64,000 nucleotides of DNA from Trichaptum fuscoviolaceum (taxonomy: Eukaryota > Basidiomycota > Agaricomycetes > Hymenochaetales > Trichaptaceae). The stretch covers positions 2,611,773-2,675,772 of the forward strand of contig CAJSYZ010000007.1 in NCBI GenBank assembly GCA_910574455.1. Reading direction: 5' to 3'. Each line of letters opens with the position of its first letter. Position 1 is the first letter of the stretch. The position numbers and the translations under genes were made by a program. The notes under the pieces were generated by a model. That model had not been told where the DNA came from and made no database searches. It saw only the letters and a list, made by a program, of their open reading frames with translations. Shown here one piece after another: positions 12,035-23,452 of this stretch.

Positions 12035-13777
12035 TCACACTTCGCTACATGCACCGTTTATCTCGTGGTTTGCGCCAACTTGACTTCCCACAGTAGTGGT
12101 TGGTCGTACCGTAAACTCGATATTTTCACTGGTAATTTGACTGGTAAACTGCAGTGTTGGTTCGAATTGGACGTCTCGTATCCGGAGCAGTAGATGGTTG
12201 CAGAACACGCTATGTAACACTCCTTGGACTCTGAAATGTAAAGATCAGCTTGCAATACAAAATTGGCTTCGGAGCACCACGTACGGGACCAGAAATGTTC
12301 GAAGAGATGGCTGTAGTGTGAACAGACAATTAAATCAGAAAAGGAAGAACGAAGTTCAGACAGGTAGGCAAACTAACAGAAGCTGAGCGAATCACAACCA
12401 GATTGACGATCGACGCGACTGCATTGCGTTTTCGTGGGTCTATCAGTGACGTAGCCTCTCTCTTCTGTGATACTGACCTACATAGTATGCACACATAATA
12501 GAATGTTCCTACAATGTTTCCTTTAGTAGGACAACCTTGGCTATTGAAGATGCACTGACCATCTTCAAACATTGTTCTCATTATCTGCGACTGTAATCCA
12601 CCGCCTACTTCTTGTCAGGCCTAAGTCCATGTTTTATGCTCTGGGAAAACTCACAAGCCTTGATAGTCAATAGCAAGAGCGCAACTGCAAGCACAACCAT
12701 AAACGTTTGTTGGTCAGAATTCCATGCACACACACTCACATGTTTCCATGATTATAAGACCGATATATGATAGCCATTGATTACCATCCCCAAAACTTAG
12801 GAAACATCCATTTGGAAGCAATGGGTCGATGGCTATCTCGAAAAGTTTAGCTGGTGCTACATTGATATGAAGTTGGTACAGCTAACCTGTGGTGACTTGC
12901 AGTAGTTTAACCGTATAATATGTCCCCAATATGCAGCAAGGCTGATACCCTACTTTAGCATACAATCGTACGTGTTCGTACCCATACTCACAACGAAAAC
13001 ACCCGTAAGTATGACGAAGATCTTTCGGGTGCACCCCCAAACCGCGTAAGCACGTATATAGAGAATGACTTAGAAACCCATGCGTCACATATTCGAGGTA
13101 AAGTAACATACTAGATCGCTTACCTTCTGCAGAAATATAAACCACATAGTAAAAGCCTTGGAGGATGGGTCTATCCTTCAGTTTGTAACAGCAAAGTTTC
13201 TGTACAAATTATCTTACTGCCCAATACAATGCCACTAGGTCCGCATAGCTGTGGCAGATGTCAGTTACTCGAATGCAACGCGTGCAAAAGTGTCAGGCAT
13301 ACCTTTGTCCTTGCTAATGTCTCTCCGCTGAGTACAGCAAGTACTGGGCACACCGTCAGTCAGAGTTGCTTCACAATAACGTGAAGGCTGACCGAGGATC
13401 TCATATATGAGTATAGCGAAGAGCAGATACCGATTGAGGAAGAACAATAATTTGACAATATTCGTTCGCGACGCCCAAATGAGACGCTTTTCATTGTCCA
13501 ACGTTAAAAAGTAGTCATAAATCTATTCAACGAAAGTTTCAGGTTTAATCCTTCTTGCTACAAGAAGAGGAGACTCACGAGGATAGCCAAAGAGGCAACT
13601 GTGTTGCAGAGTATGAGTGTTTTAAATGAAAACGATAAAAGCTGTCGTCACCTAAGGTATACTATGTGCAACAGAGGTCAGTGAGGGATTGCAATTACTA
13701 AGACGTATAGCTCCTACTCGGACTGTGTACACGTCTCGCACAACATTAACCAACTGACCCAAGCCATCGGAGCTCAT
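12035..13777 (-). CDS. DUF6533 multi-pass membrane protein (copy A1)
   Basis: The gene is broken into many small exons, like its two relatives in this window. The ATG at 13777 opens MSSDGLGQLVNVVRDVYTVR. The DUF6533 core reads DNEKRLIWASRTNIVKLLFFLNRYLLF, where the acidic-x-x-x-x-I-W and F-L-N-R-Y-L signatures define the family. Later exons give an LPNGC segment followed by a TM around WLSYIGLIIMET, then FALLLLTIKA. The C terminus reads VLHSVFCNHLLLRIRDVQ and ends at 12035. DUF6533 proteins are agaricomycete integral membrane proteins of unknown function present in many copies. Not every exon border between 12500 and 13400 was fixed, so the model is a span rather than a proven frame; frameshifts in the middle cannot be excluded. 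It is divergent from the neighbouring AKR gene. Confidence 0.7.
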
Positions 13778-14510
13778 CTTCACAGCGGATTCTTACAGTC
13801 CTGTCAATTAGTAGAGTATGAATGCACCCTTACCTTGAGATGCAAGACAGTCAGCTTCTCTGATAGCTGAGCCCCAGATGCGACAGGTGTCAAGAGTATA
13901 TAGTTCCGTGGACTTCAAGTTGATCGCACGATCATAGAGTGGGGTTGCCGTGGACACGGGGCTTTTCTGTGCTGTAGTATGATGCCGGAGGCCTGGATAT
14001 TTTTACATTATTTCTCCCGAGCATCCATATCATGTGAGTATGATATGATGAATGATCCAGATGTAAAATCACAGTCCCAAGAGACTGATCTACGCAGAGG
14101 AATTAAAATACTTAGTAAAACCAGCAGATTGACTTACTCAACGATTCATTTTCAAGAGCTTGCTTTAAAGACAACCTTTAACCGCCTGACTGAGGTCGAA
14201 ATCGCAGCTCGTTTCATACTTTAGTGCTAGTTGTATCGGTAGCGGCATCGAAGTCAAGTCGGATTGTTTTTACATACCTGTCAGTGGCTTGAAGTTAGCC
14301 TGAGCAACTTGAACGGTCTTCAAGATGAGCATGAGTCCTCCCACGGCCGGGCTCGGAAGAGGCCGAGGCCAGGCTTAGTGCGGGACGTTGAGACTGTTCT
14401 TCCTCACGCACACGCAACAATGTGGAACGGTATCGCAATCATTCGGGGTTCATCCTGCCTTCCACCAGTCGCCTTTCAATCATACGCTGGAACCTCAGAC
14501 GAGTAGAGAC
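13778..14510. promoter_or_regulatory. Divergent region between DUF6533-A1 and AKR1
   Basis: These 733 bases lie between two divergent start codons. No coding feature was recognised. Confidence 0.35.
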
Positions 14511-15929
14511 ATGCCATTTGGGACAGTGAAGCTCAATGATGGACACGAGGTTAGCTTCCAGTGTTCTCTATCTCTGAGATATGCACTGACTGTGATGCAG
14601 ATGCCAACTATCGCATTTGGTACCGGCTCAACAATGAAGTTTCAGGTTCGGAATTCTTGGAGAACAGAGCGCCACGAGAAGTTGTGTTAATCTTGCTACC
14701 TCACCTCTGTCAGGACGTTACGACCTACGTCGAGCAAGCTCTTGAGAATGGATTCTCGCATATAGATACCGCTGCATGTACGTCCTGCCTGTATCTTTCG
14801 AAGCACATGCCACATATTTAAACCAAATGGTGACAAGTCTATCAGACTGAACAGTTCGTTGGAAAGGCATTGCGAGAGGAAGGGCTTGAGAGGGATGACC
14901 TGTACATCACTACTAAGTACGATGGTGGGCAAGTTAGGAAGGAGGCTGAGGCCAGTTTGAACAGGGTAAGTCTCTTTTCACTGCTCAAACTCTCTCTGTA
15001 ATCTAAATCTTTGGACTTTCAAAGCTTGGCCTCAAGTCGGTCGACCTATACCTGATTCACAACCCCAGGTTGCTGGATGGAGATTTGGAACATACCTGGT
15101 CCGAAATGGAGAAGCTGAAGAAGGATGGGCTAACGAAGTACGTGATGCCAGGTCGGATGGCTTATCTTACGATCTTATCTGAACGGATAACTTTCAGGAG
15201 CATAGGTATCAGCAATTATAATATTGAGCAAGTCAAGAACCTTCTCGCTGTTGCTAGAATCAAACCAGCTGTGAATCAGGTTAGTAGGTTTTAACCAATT
15301 AACCCTATCTCCCCGCTGACCAACATGAAGATCCTACTCCACCCTTACAATTGGGCAGAAAACAAAGAACTTATTGAGTTCTCATATAGCCAAGGCATTG
15401 TCACCGAAGCGTACACTTCTTTAGCGTATGTTCATGTTTTTTTAGGGAAACTACGCCTACTGACATGCGAATGTAGACCAATCACGAGATTTCCAGGAGG
15501 ACCAATCGACCCTGTTCTACAGACAATTGGGAAACGAATAGGCGGAACGCCTGCACAAGTCATTTTCAAGTGGCTTCAGAGCAAAGGTGTTGTGATAGTA
15601 ACGTCGGTGACTTACAACTCCGTTAAGGCTACGCAGAACTGATCCAACCTCGTCCACAGGACAACAACGAAGGTGGACCGATTGAAGGAATATTTGGATA
15701 CTGCTGATCTCCGTCAGTCTTCTTTCCGCACAGACCTTGAGTCATTGCTGATGGGATATGATAATTAGCGAATTTATCAGAGGAAGAGATCACTTTATTA
15801 GAAGAAGCGGGTGCGAAGGGCCCCCCATCGATCTTCAGATCGAAGTTAGCTTCGCGTTTACTCGCCGCCGTGGCAATTTCTGCTGCCTTTCGCATGCTGG
15901 TCTTCGGTCTTTTGGCATCAAACAAGTGA
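14511..15929 (+). CDS. Aldo/keto reductase with hydrophobic C-terminal tail (AKR1)
   Basis: Ten exons join in phase into 301 residues: 14511-14549, 14601-14645, 14714-14777, 14838-14965, 15025-15137, 15198-15279, 15331-15425, 15477-15602, 15660-15712 and 15769-15929. The AKR tetrad is present: Asp in SHIDTAA, Tyr in FYQTEQFVG, Lys in ITTKYDGG and His in YLIHNP. NADPH-side motifs SIGISNY, QILLHPYNW, EAYTSLAPI and IFKWLQSKGVVIVT follow. AKRs of this type reduce aldehydes or ketones with NADPH; the substrate is unknown. After the barrel a tail of about 25 mostly hydrophobic residues (around LLAAVAISAAFRMLVFGLL) suggests a tail anchor, unusual for normally soluble AKRs but shared by the two other copies here. 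It is followed by DUF6533-A2 in the same orientation. The fourth acceptor was chosen because it keeps the catalytic Tyr in frame. Confidence 0.88.
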
Positions 15930-17041
15930 AACTTACATTATGTGTTTCTCGGTTCTTATCAAAGTGGGTGTCAGGTCAAAAGTCGAGTGACGTATCGACT
16001 GAGCCTAGTAAAGAGGAAAGTCGGAAAAGTGAGTATTTCCGAACTGCCTATCTATCTATATGTATCTGTACTCTCAAGCGACTTCAATCAGAGCTTAAGG
16101 GCTTTCTGTTTTGCCAGCATTCCTCAAGTCGTCATTGATACAGATAAATCCGGCCCAACTCTGTCCTACGAATTCGGACTGTTCTCCTTCATTAAACCGT
16201 TTCGCATGGAGCACTCAAGGCTATCCAAGACTTGACTGTCCCCGCGACTTCTCGGGTCAAATAAGATCACGGGCAATGCTGGCGATCATCGATTGAGCAA
16301 ATTATGTTCCATCTCAATTCGATCACAGTAGATTGGCGCTCAGTCATGTTCAACTTGTTCAATGTTACTCAGGACACCGCTTTAACATTCAAGATCATCC
16401 TCCAGGTCTAGAAATCTTTACTTGTACATGAGATCTACCTTCTGACTCGAATGATCCTCACTGTCTGGCGCATTACTTGAAGTACAACCTCTCTGCCGGC
16501 AAGCATTACGATATTTTCCGCAACGAATTAGAGGATTCTTTTCTTCAGCATTGACGGTGGCTGCAATGGAGAGGTAGCAAGATGCAGGCGTGAGATTACA
16601 GCTGTTGGCGCATCTCAGCGTGGGGGTCGACCAGAAAGACTTGTTGCGATCGAGGATTCAACTACCTCCCAAAAATAGTCATCGCAGGCTTTCCAGTTGA
16701 TCACCAAAAGAATTCAAAATCGATCAACATCCTTGCGGTGTATGTGACTCCTCGTATGTGCATCAGATCCTAAGCCAACCATCATTATGTTATTTCTGCG
16801 TAGGTCGTACTTTTTAGTCTTTGTATAACAAGTCGTGCTGATTGTTGTCTTAGTAGTGAGAGTGACAAGCGTCTGAAGTTCTCGAGAACATTCTCATTTG
16901 AATACAAGTTGACGACGATGAAACTGATGTTGATGAATGAACTTCAATGAAGACCCTTCCGTATAAATACTTTCCTTTCTCCCATCCCTCAATTATAACC
17001 CCCTCTTCCCAATAGCTCATACTATACCATTTGATCGAGCT
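15930..17041. other. Intergenic region between AKR1 and DUF6533-A2
   Basis: This AT-rich region of 1.1 kb shows no gene. The equivalent position of the second copy of this gene pair is 33797-34737. Confidence 0.3.
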
Positions 17042-18780
17042 ATGGATACGAGCAAGGTATTATCTGTTGTGGGAGACGTCTATGCCAACCGGGTACGGAA
17101 TTCACCTTCTCTCATGTTTGTCATGCATACTTTTTACCTTTACCCTACAGTTCGCTTTAGGTATGATATACTGCATCTGGTTCTCAGATCCAGTTGAATG
17201 ACGCATTGCAAGATGCGGCATTTGCTTTATTGGTGAGAGCTGAGGATAACTCTTTTTGCCAATAACATCATTGAATATCATTGTTACAGGTCTACGACTA
17301 TCACCTTACTCTTCCAGACGAAATAGAACTCGTGTGGCGTTCTAGGCTATCAGTCATGAAGATCGTTTTTCTCCTTAATCGATATTTGCCTATAGCCAAT
17401 ATCGCATTCTTTATACAATGTACGTTTGAGATGGCTGTGACACCTTTTACAGCAACAGTTGGACTGACTTTCTAGCTAGTGATTTTAGTCGAAGACGTCA
17501 CACATGGTCAGCATGTCAGAGTAAGAGATGGAAATGTTAAGAGAAATTTAAAAAGCTCAAATTCACACAGCTCTGCAAATATGGGTTAACGATCGCAGCA
17601 AGTACATTTCAGACTTGTATACTTTGTAATATCAGAGACCCACGAATTCTTGCAGACATTGATATTGTCCAATTTATGATTGCTGAAGGTGAGAATGCTG
17701 TTTACGTAGAATACTATCACGAGATTCATGATGTTAACTATGGATCTCTAGTACTTCTGATCTTGCGGGCGTACGCTGTGTGGGAATGTCGACGGATTGT
17801 GCTCTTCGCTTCGTTGGTCGTCAATATTGTAATTGTCTCCGTCCAGTTTGTCTATTTTATATACAGCAAGGCTGACAATCCCCCTCTCTTTTCTTAGCCT
17901 TGTTTTGTGACAGCTGCATATGTTAATTGGAAATTTGATTTGAGTTCAGAAGGTGATGATCTTAAATTCCTCTCTCCTCTTTTGAGACTGAAAGCATAAA
18001 AAAGCTATTCCAGATCTACTTCCGACCGGATGTATCATAACCTTCACATTCCAGCATGAGTGGATAACCTTCACTGCTGTCATTGTGTCAGAGACTTGTG
18101 AGTCATGCGATCTTGAACAAACTGATCTCTTCATACTGATGAGAATATCGTTGACCAGTTGTTATCAGTTTGTTGGTTATCAGATCATGTGAGAGAGCTT
18201 CACAGGTTGTAAGCCGCCTGCTGCTTCATTGAATTCACTCCACTACAGTACAGTTTTCAGGGAGCAACATTATGAGAACAATGGTGTCTGATGGTAAGTG
18301 ACTGTGGAAATACATCATCATTCAAATGATAAAACACAATTTGGCAGGCATCATGTATTATGTGCTGATTCTAGGTGATTAAATTTTTCACTGAATATAT
18401 GTACAAGTATCTACTAATGGACATTCTTGTTGATATAGCTGTTTCACTTACCAACCTATTTGTGGGGCACTTTGCACGTGTAAGTTGCCAAATACAAGAA
18501 ATTTCTATAACTAATGCAGCGGACTTTGACTTTTAAGCCGTCACTCCAGATAATATTTATCCCGTATGATTTCTTTGGTCATTACACATTTTCGTCCCTT
18601 AGTAATCACTTTCTTCACAATAGAATGCAAGCAGCTTTTCATAGTATTTTTTGCAACCGCATCCTTCTCAGGATCAAGAATGCGTATACTGCGCTCACTG
18701 TTGGGACAATGGTGACCGTGTCTGAAAACGTGGAACTGAGGAATATGGGCCCATCGGACGCGAGAGTTGCAATAGCATGA
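17042..18780 (+). CDS. DUF6533 multi-pass membrane protein (copy A2)
   Basis: The ATG at 17042 opens MDTSKVLSVVGDVYANR. Small exons then give FALDAAFALL and VYDYHLTLPDEIELVWRSR, leading into MKIVFLLNRYLPIANIAFF, the DUF6533 signature. Further exons give LCKYGLTIAANIDIVQFMIAE, LLILRAYAVWECRRIVLF, LLPTGCIITFTFQHEWITF, FVISLLVIRS, NIMRTMVSDG, IMYYVLIL and AVSLTNLFVGHFAR. The last exon gives MQAAFHSIFCNRILLRIKNA and ends with TGA at 18778-18780. Exon borders mirror those of copy B (34738-36475) almost one for one, and most joins are GT-AG and in phase. The join around 17440-17510 is ambiguous. It looks like an intact membrane protein of unknown function. Its stop codon overlaps the ATG of the protease fragment behind it. 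Confidence 0.72.
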
Positions 18781-19672
18781 ATAATGATCAGCGGCAAATT
18801 GGAGCATTCTGTCTTGAGAGCATCGGTGTTGCCAGCACTCCGCAGGACTTCCAGGGCGTCGACGGCATTCTCGGCATTGGCCCTGTCGACCTCACGCAAG
18901 GCACCGCCAGCAACGTGCAGGAAGTGCCGACCGTCACGGACAACCTCTTCTCGCAGGGCACGATCTCCAGCAACTCGATTGGAATTTCTTATGAGCCCAC
19001 TACTGCGTCACCATCCTCGTTGGACTCACCCGGCGTGATGAACGGCGAGCTCACCTTCGGCGGCACTGACTCCACCAAGACGACGGGTGAGATTTCGTTC
19101 GTGCCGATTACGAAGACGAGTCCGGCCAGCAACTACTGGGGAATCGATCAGAGCATAACTTATGGCTCAGCTTCGGGCGAGACGATTCTCAAGTCGACTG
19201 CTGGAATTGTTGATACGGGAACCACCCTCCTCTTGCTCGCAAGCGATGCGTTCCAGGCGTACGAGAAGGCGACTGGCGGAAAGCTGGACAACACTACGGG
19301 GCTCTTGACGATCACCGAGCAGCAGTTCAGCAACCTACAGAGCCTGTTCTTCCATATTGGTGGCACAACCTTTGAGCTGACGGCAAACGCACAAATCTGG
19401 CCTCGCTCTCTAAACAGCACGATTGGCGGCGAGGAGGGCAAGATTTATCTTGTTACCGCCGACATGGGCAGTCTCAGCGGACAGGGCCTTGACTTTATCG
19501 ACGGCTTTGCTTTCTGTAAGTACACGATCAACTTAATCGAGCTTTTCAGATATATGTGTCTAATCTGACAACCTATCTATTTACAGTACAACGCTTCTAC
19601 TCTGTCTATGACACTGGAAACTCACGTGTCGGGCTTGCAACCACAGAGTTCACAGATGCCACGACTAACTGA
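18777..19672 (+). pseudogene. 5'-truncated A1 aspartic protease (polyporopepsin-like)
   Basis: The frame from 18777 to 19515 joins an exon at 19587-19672 across a normal intron. The clear match to fungal A1 pepsin-like proteases begins around SIGVAS at about 18810 and continues with GVDGILGIGPVDL, PTVTDNLFSQGTISSNSIG, GELTFGGTDS and the second catalytic motif GIVDTGTTLLLL. It ends with LQRFYSVYDTGNSRVGLA. The first half is missing: there is no signal peptide, propeptide, first DTG catalytic motif or flap. A lone C-terminal lobe cannot form the two-Asp active site, so it should be inactive. Upstream the homology stops within about 30 bases of the DUF6533-A2 stop codon, so the DUF6533 duplication seems to have replaced the protease 5' half. 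The remaining frame and splice sites are undamaged, which suggests a recent event. Confidence 0.88.
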
Positions 19673-20340
19673 AGTGCTTGATGCTCTTTAATTTCTAAGC
19701 AGGACTCATAATGAAATGTGGAATCATGCATTTCTCAAGGACTATTAAGAGTGTCAATTTTGTATATGTAACCTGTTCTTTATTCGATGTCCATGTGTAT
19801 TATGTTTTGTAACGTAGCGTTGAGAATGAAACAGAATTTTGTGAGTTTCTCCTGCCAGCTCTGTAAGGTGTAACAGCGTCCACTTTCGAAATAGTGGTTG
19901 CTGGTGCTCACGCTCTGAACAAAGCATTCCCTCATTCCCATCGGGAGTGGACAGATCCTTGTCAGTTTTTCACCAATTTTCCCGACTTTCTTGCTAGTTT
20001 CACTCTTTTCCTCCGGTTTGTCTTATGTAACATTTTGGGGACACTGGCAGCCTGAGTGCTCCGAGTCGACGCGTGAGACGTGCGCGTGACTTGACGCGCT
20101 TCATTAAGTCGTGCTTTGTGACGGTCACTCGCTGTCACTGGCAGTGCCAGTGGCAGAAAGGAACTACTAGTATGTCCCTGACAACTTGAACTTCAACCAC
20201 ATAACCGCCATTTTCCGCACTGGCATCAACCACACTCCAGCCACTACTAACGCCTGCCTGACTCATTTCTACACCTACCTATTGTTGTTTTCAACCACAC
20301 ACGTCCCCAACCACAACCACACCTATCGTTCGTAACATAC
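19673..20340. other. Intergenic region with palindromic CACTGGCAG motif
   Basis: This is the upstream region of FunK1-1. At about 20136-20156 it holds CACTGGCAG directly followed by its inverted form and a further partial copy, then ACTACTAG. The same motifs are concentrated in the flanks of the transposon at 46-50 kb. TGACTTGACGCG at about 20090 recurs before FunK1-2. Confidence 0.45.
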
Positions 20341-20356
20341 TTAAAGAGCGGTGAGC
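20341..20356 (+). promoter_or_regulatory. Conserved FunK1 upstream element, copy 1
   Basis: TTAAAGAGCGGTGAGC lies 55 bases before the FunK1-1 start, preceded by repeated AACCACA motifs. It is nearly identical at 23388 and 28722. TTAAAG may act as a TATA-like box, or GGTGAGC may be a 5'-UTR splice donor. Confidence 0.5.
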
Positions 20357-20395
20357 TAGGATGTTTTCTTCACTTCTCACTACCCTTTCCTCATC

Positions 20396-23063
20396 ATGGC
20401 GGACTCAACTACAGACAGCCACTTCTCTGACGGGCTACCGTTCCCCGGATCTATCGAGCCCGGAAGTCGTGCCAAGACACCTCCAAATAGTGAAAACGAG
20501 GAAAGCGAGGAAAGCAAGGCAGTTCATACGCCCTACGTCTTTAAGCCGGAAGCCAGTTATCTGACAAACAACTACGCACCTGTGAAAGGAAAGGTTAAGC
20601 TGATGAATAAGAGCATTATAGACAAATGCCAAGCTGAACAGCTGGCTAAGGCCACTCGGAGGGATATGGATAATTTGGTTGACGATGTATTCCGAGGACA
20701 GACGATCGATTGGGTCGATATTATCGTAGAGATGACCGTGACCGTGGGCATGGGCGGTGGCGACGAGGAGGGCGAGGAGAAATATTACAGACCTGCAACC
20801 CAGACTTGGGGTAATTGGCCTCCTACTCATCTCGCAAACACGGAAAAGGAGCTCTGCACTCACCTTAACACTATTGCTGACATTGTCCGAAAAAAGCTGA
20901 GACTCAAAAGCAGTCAGGACGACCTTGTCTACTCGTCTCAATTTGCGACCAAGGGGCCGACTACGGAATTTACTTACGATCGAAAGCCCGACCTTGTTGT
21001 AGTTCCACGGTCCATGGCGAATTTGCCAGAGCTTTCGTTCGAAGACTTTAGGAGTGCTGTATCTCTGAAAAGCAATCCTAGAAATACTAAGCGCAAGGAA
21101 CTTCTCCAGCTTGCAGAATATGCGAGAATTTGTTTTGCGCTTCAACGTAACCGCCGCTTCTACATCGGCATTGGTTTTCGCCACACGACGCTCACACTCT
21201 ATGTTTTCGACCGCTCAGGCGCCTTAGCCTCCCGGATGTATGATGTGCACAAAAACCCAGTCGAATTCTTGCGCATTGCCATCGGTGTACTTCTCTTGGA
21301 TCCCGAACAGCTCGGGTATGATACGACCGTCGTCAAGGAAGGCGACGTTAGCTTTGTCAAAGTAGGATCCGAAAGGTACAAGATCTCAAAGTACATCTTC
21401 GTGGATCGGTCAATTCGCGGACGTGGAACGATCTGTCTCAAGGCGGAAAGCCAAGGCAAGGTATGTGTGGTGGTCAAAGATGCTTGGGTCGACCGCACAA
21501 GGCCTACAAAGGAAGCAGCGATGCTTCAGTTTCTTCGGGATCGCAAGGTACCATACGTGGCTATATTCATCGCTCACGAAGTGGTCAAAGTGACGGACAG
21601 GGAAACTGGATCGGAAGTCGAGGACAACACAAACATCTTCCGGAAATCATCCATGGATGCCGGAATTCGTGAACACCATCGAATCGTCATGCAGCCGTAT
21701 GGACAGCCTTTTAAAGCATTTTCTTCGTTGACTGAGCTCCTGTCCGCAACACTCAACATACTTGATGGTATGCCCTTTATCCCTTTTGTAAATATTGGAT
21801 AGTAGCTAATGTCGCTTCAGCCATCGAATTTTTGGACAAGGTAGGGGTAATACACCGCGATATCAGTCTTGGAAACCTTGTCCTCGCTGCTGTCGTAGGT
21901 TCGGAGCTCAGAAAGGGGTTCCTTATTGACTTCGACTACGCTATTAAGAAGGATAGAAACGAGGAGGACGTAGCGAAAGGGGATCGTACCGTGAGTATAT
22001 GGTTTACGCTGTTGACTTATAGCTAATTGATGATGAACAGGGTACAATACCTTTCATGGCCATTGAGATTTTGAAAAAATACGCCGAGCATTCGGCCATT
22101 CACGATGCGGAATCATTATTCTATGTTCTGATCTGGATAGCTTCCATGCAAGCAGGTCCTGGAGGAAAAGTTCGTCTAATGACACAACTCCAATTCAGTA
22201 CGAGCATCCTCTTTTTCTGGAGCCCTCAGACCGAGATTACGGAAGCGGTCCTGCAGAGCGTTGCCCAAAGTAAGACGGATCATATTATGATCGAACAGAA
22301 TTTCGTCAGCCAAATTCTAGGTAGAATGGATCAATACTTTGATGGTATCGGTGATTGCTTGTTGTTACTGCGCGAGGCACTATTTCCTCCGACAAACACA
22401 ACTGGCAAGCCAATTCCCGCCTCGAAGCCTGGGGAGCACCGTTGGCGTAAGGCCGCAGCTGTTAAATCGAGTCGAGTAAAGGGTGATGTCTTTCGAAAGA
22501 TGAGAGAGGCACTGACAAAGGGAATCGAAACACTTTCCGAGACGAAGTTGGAATCGGACGCACAGAGTCTCTCCTCATCAGCTACCGAACCACCAGCAGG
22601 GGATGATCTAGTGCCTGCGGACCACCATCTTCATTCAATGAAACTTCGCAATCTTGTGAAGGCATGCGAGGATGAAGCACGCGGAGGGAAGGGAGAGGAC
22701 AGCGAGGATGGTGAGGACGGTGAGGATGAGGAGGACGGTGAGGATGGGGAGGACGGTGAGGATGGTGAAGACGACGAGGACGATGAAGTGCAATCGATGG
22801 AGGACGCTGCGAAGTCGTCCCTGATGCCGGTACTTCGGTCGGCCTCGAAAAACGAGCCTCTTCTCAAGGAGGTTCTCCGCAGATCTCTCAATTTTTCTAT
22901 ATCTGAAGCGTCGAAGAAGCGCTCGATACACGACGACGACGACCAGGTTGTGGAGGCGGACTCTAGTCATGGTAGTCGCGCTGCAAAGAGGTCAAAGAGC
23001 TCCGATGGGTCCGCACGAAGGTCAATGAGGTCGATGACGTCCGCCAATAATGACCTCAAATGA
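20396..23063 (+). CDS. FunK1 fungal-type protein kinase (copy 1, intact)
   Basis: Three exons, 20396-21767, 21821-21990 and 22041-23063, join in phase into 854 residues. The N-terminal half is the FunK1-specific domain (FRGQTIDWVDI, WGNWPPTH, FEDFRSAVSLKSNP, RFYIGIGFRHTTLTLYVFDR). Kinase motifs follow: SIRGRGTICLKAESQ as nucleotide loop region, VVKDAW with the putative ATP-binding Lys, IREHHRIVMQPYGQP as hinge, VIHRDISLGNLVL as catalytic loop and LIDFDYAIKK in place of DFG. GTIPFMAIEIL and HDAESLFYVLIWI complete the C lobe. The C-terminal tail has an Asp/Glu/Gly tract of about 35 residues (22690-22790) and a basic end. FunK1 is a kinase family expanded in mushroom-forming fungi; roles in multicellular growth have been proposed, substrates are unknown. 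All key residues are present, so activity is plausible. Confidence 0.93.
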
Positions 23064-23387
23064 ATGTGTTCCAGTTAATGTCTTGTAATATACTTTTCAT
23101 CTTTCTCTTTCATCTAATCTTCGCATCAGCTCGAGCTTGTAGCAGTAGATCATACGCCCTATGTACGGAATTCATGTATCAATAGTTTATAAGGAAACCC
23201 CATTATATGTGCCTACTACTAGTACTGCGACTGGAAAAGGACTATGCTTTCCGCTACACGTGAGCGTGACTTGACGCGTTCGCAACTTGAAGGCTCAGGC
23301 GTGTTTTCCGATAACTCGGAAACCACCTTCCTACACAACCACACTGTCAGTTCCAACCACGTCCACAACAACATCTATGCTATGTAC

Positions 23388-23403
23388 TTAAAGATCGGTG
23401 AGC
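23388..23403 (+). promoter_or_regulatory. Conserved FunK1 upstream element, copy 2
   Basis: TTAAAGATCGGTGAGC lies 65 bases before the start of the truncated FunK1-2, inside a region (ACACTGTCAG, AACCAC, ACATCTAT) that matches the FunK1-4 upstream sequence base for base over long stretches. Confidence 0.5.
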
Positions 23404-23452
23404 ATGGATCTTCCGTCTTCACGTCTTCGCAGGCCTCGAGGAACCAAAGAAG

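Noticed and set aside
15800..15929. Possible frameshift at the AKR1 C terminus
   Set aside because: With the acceptor at 15768/15769 the last exon is in phase and ends in the same hydrophobic tail as AKR2.
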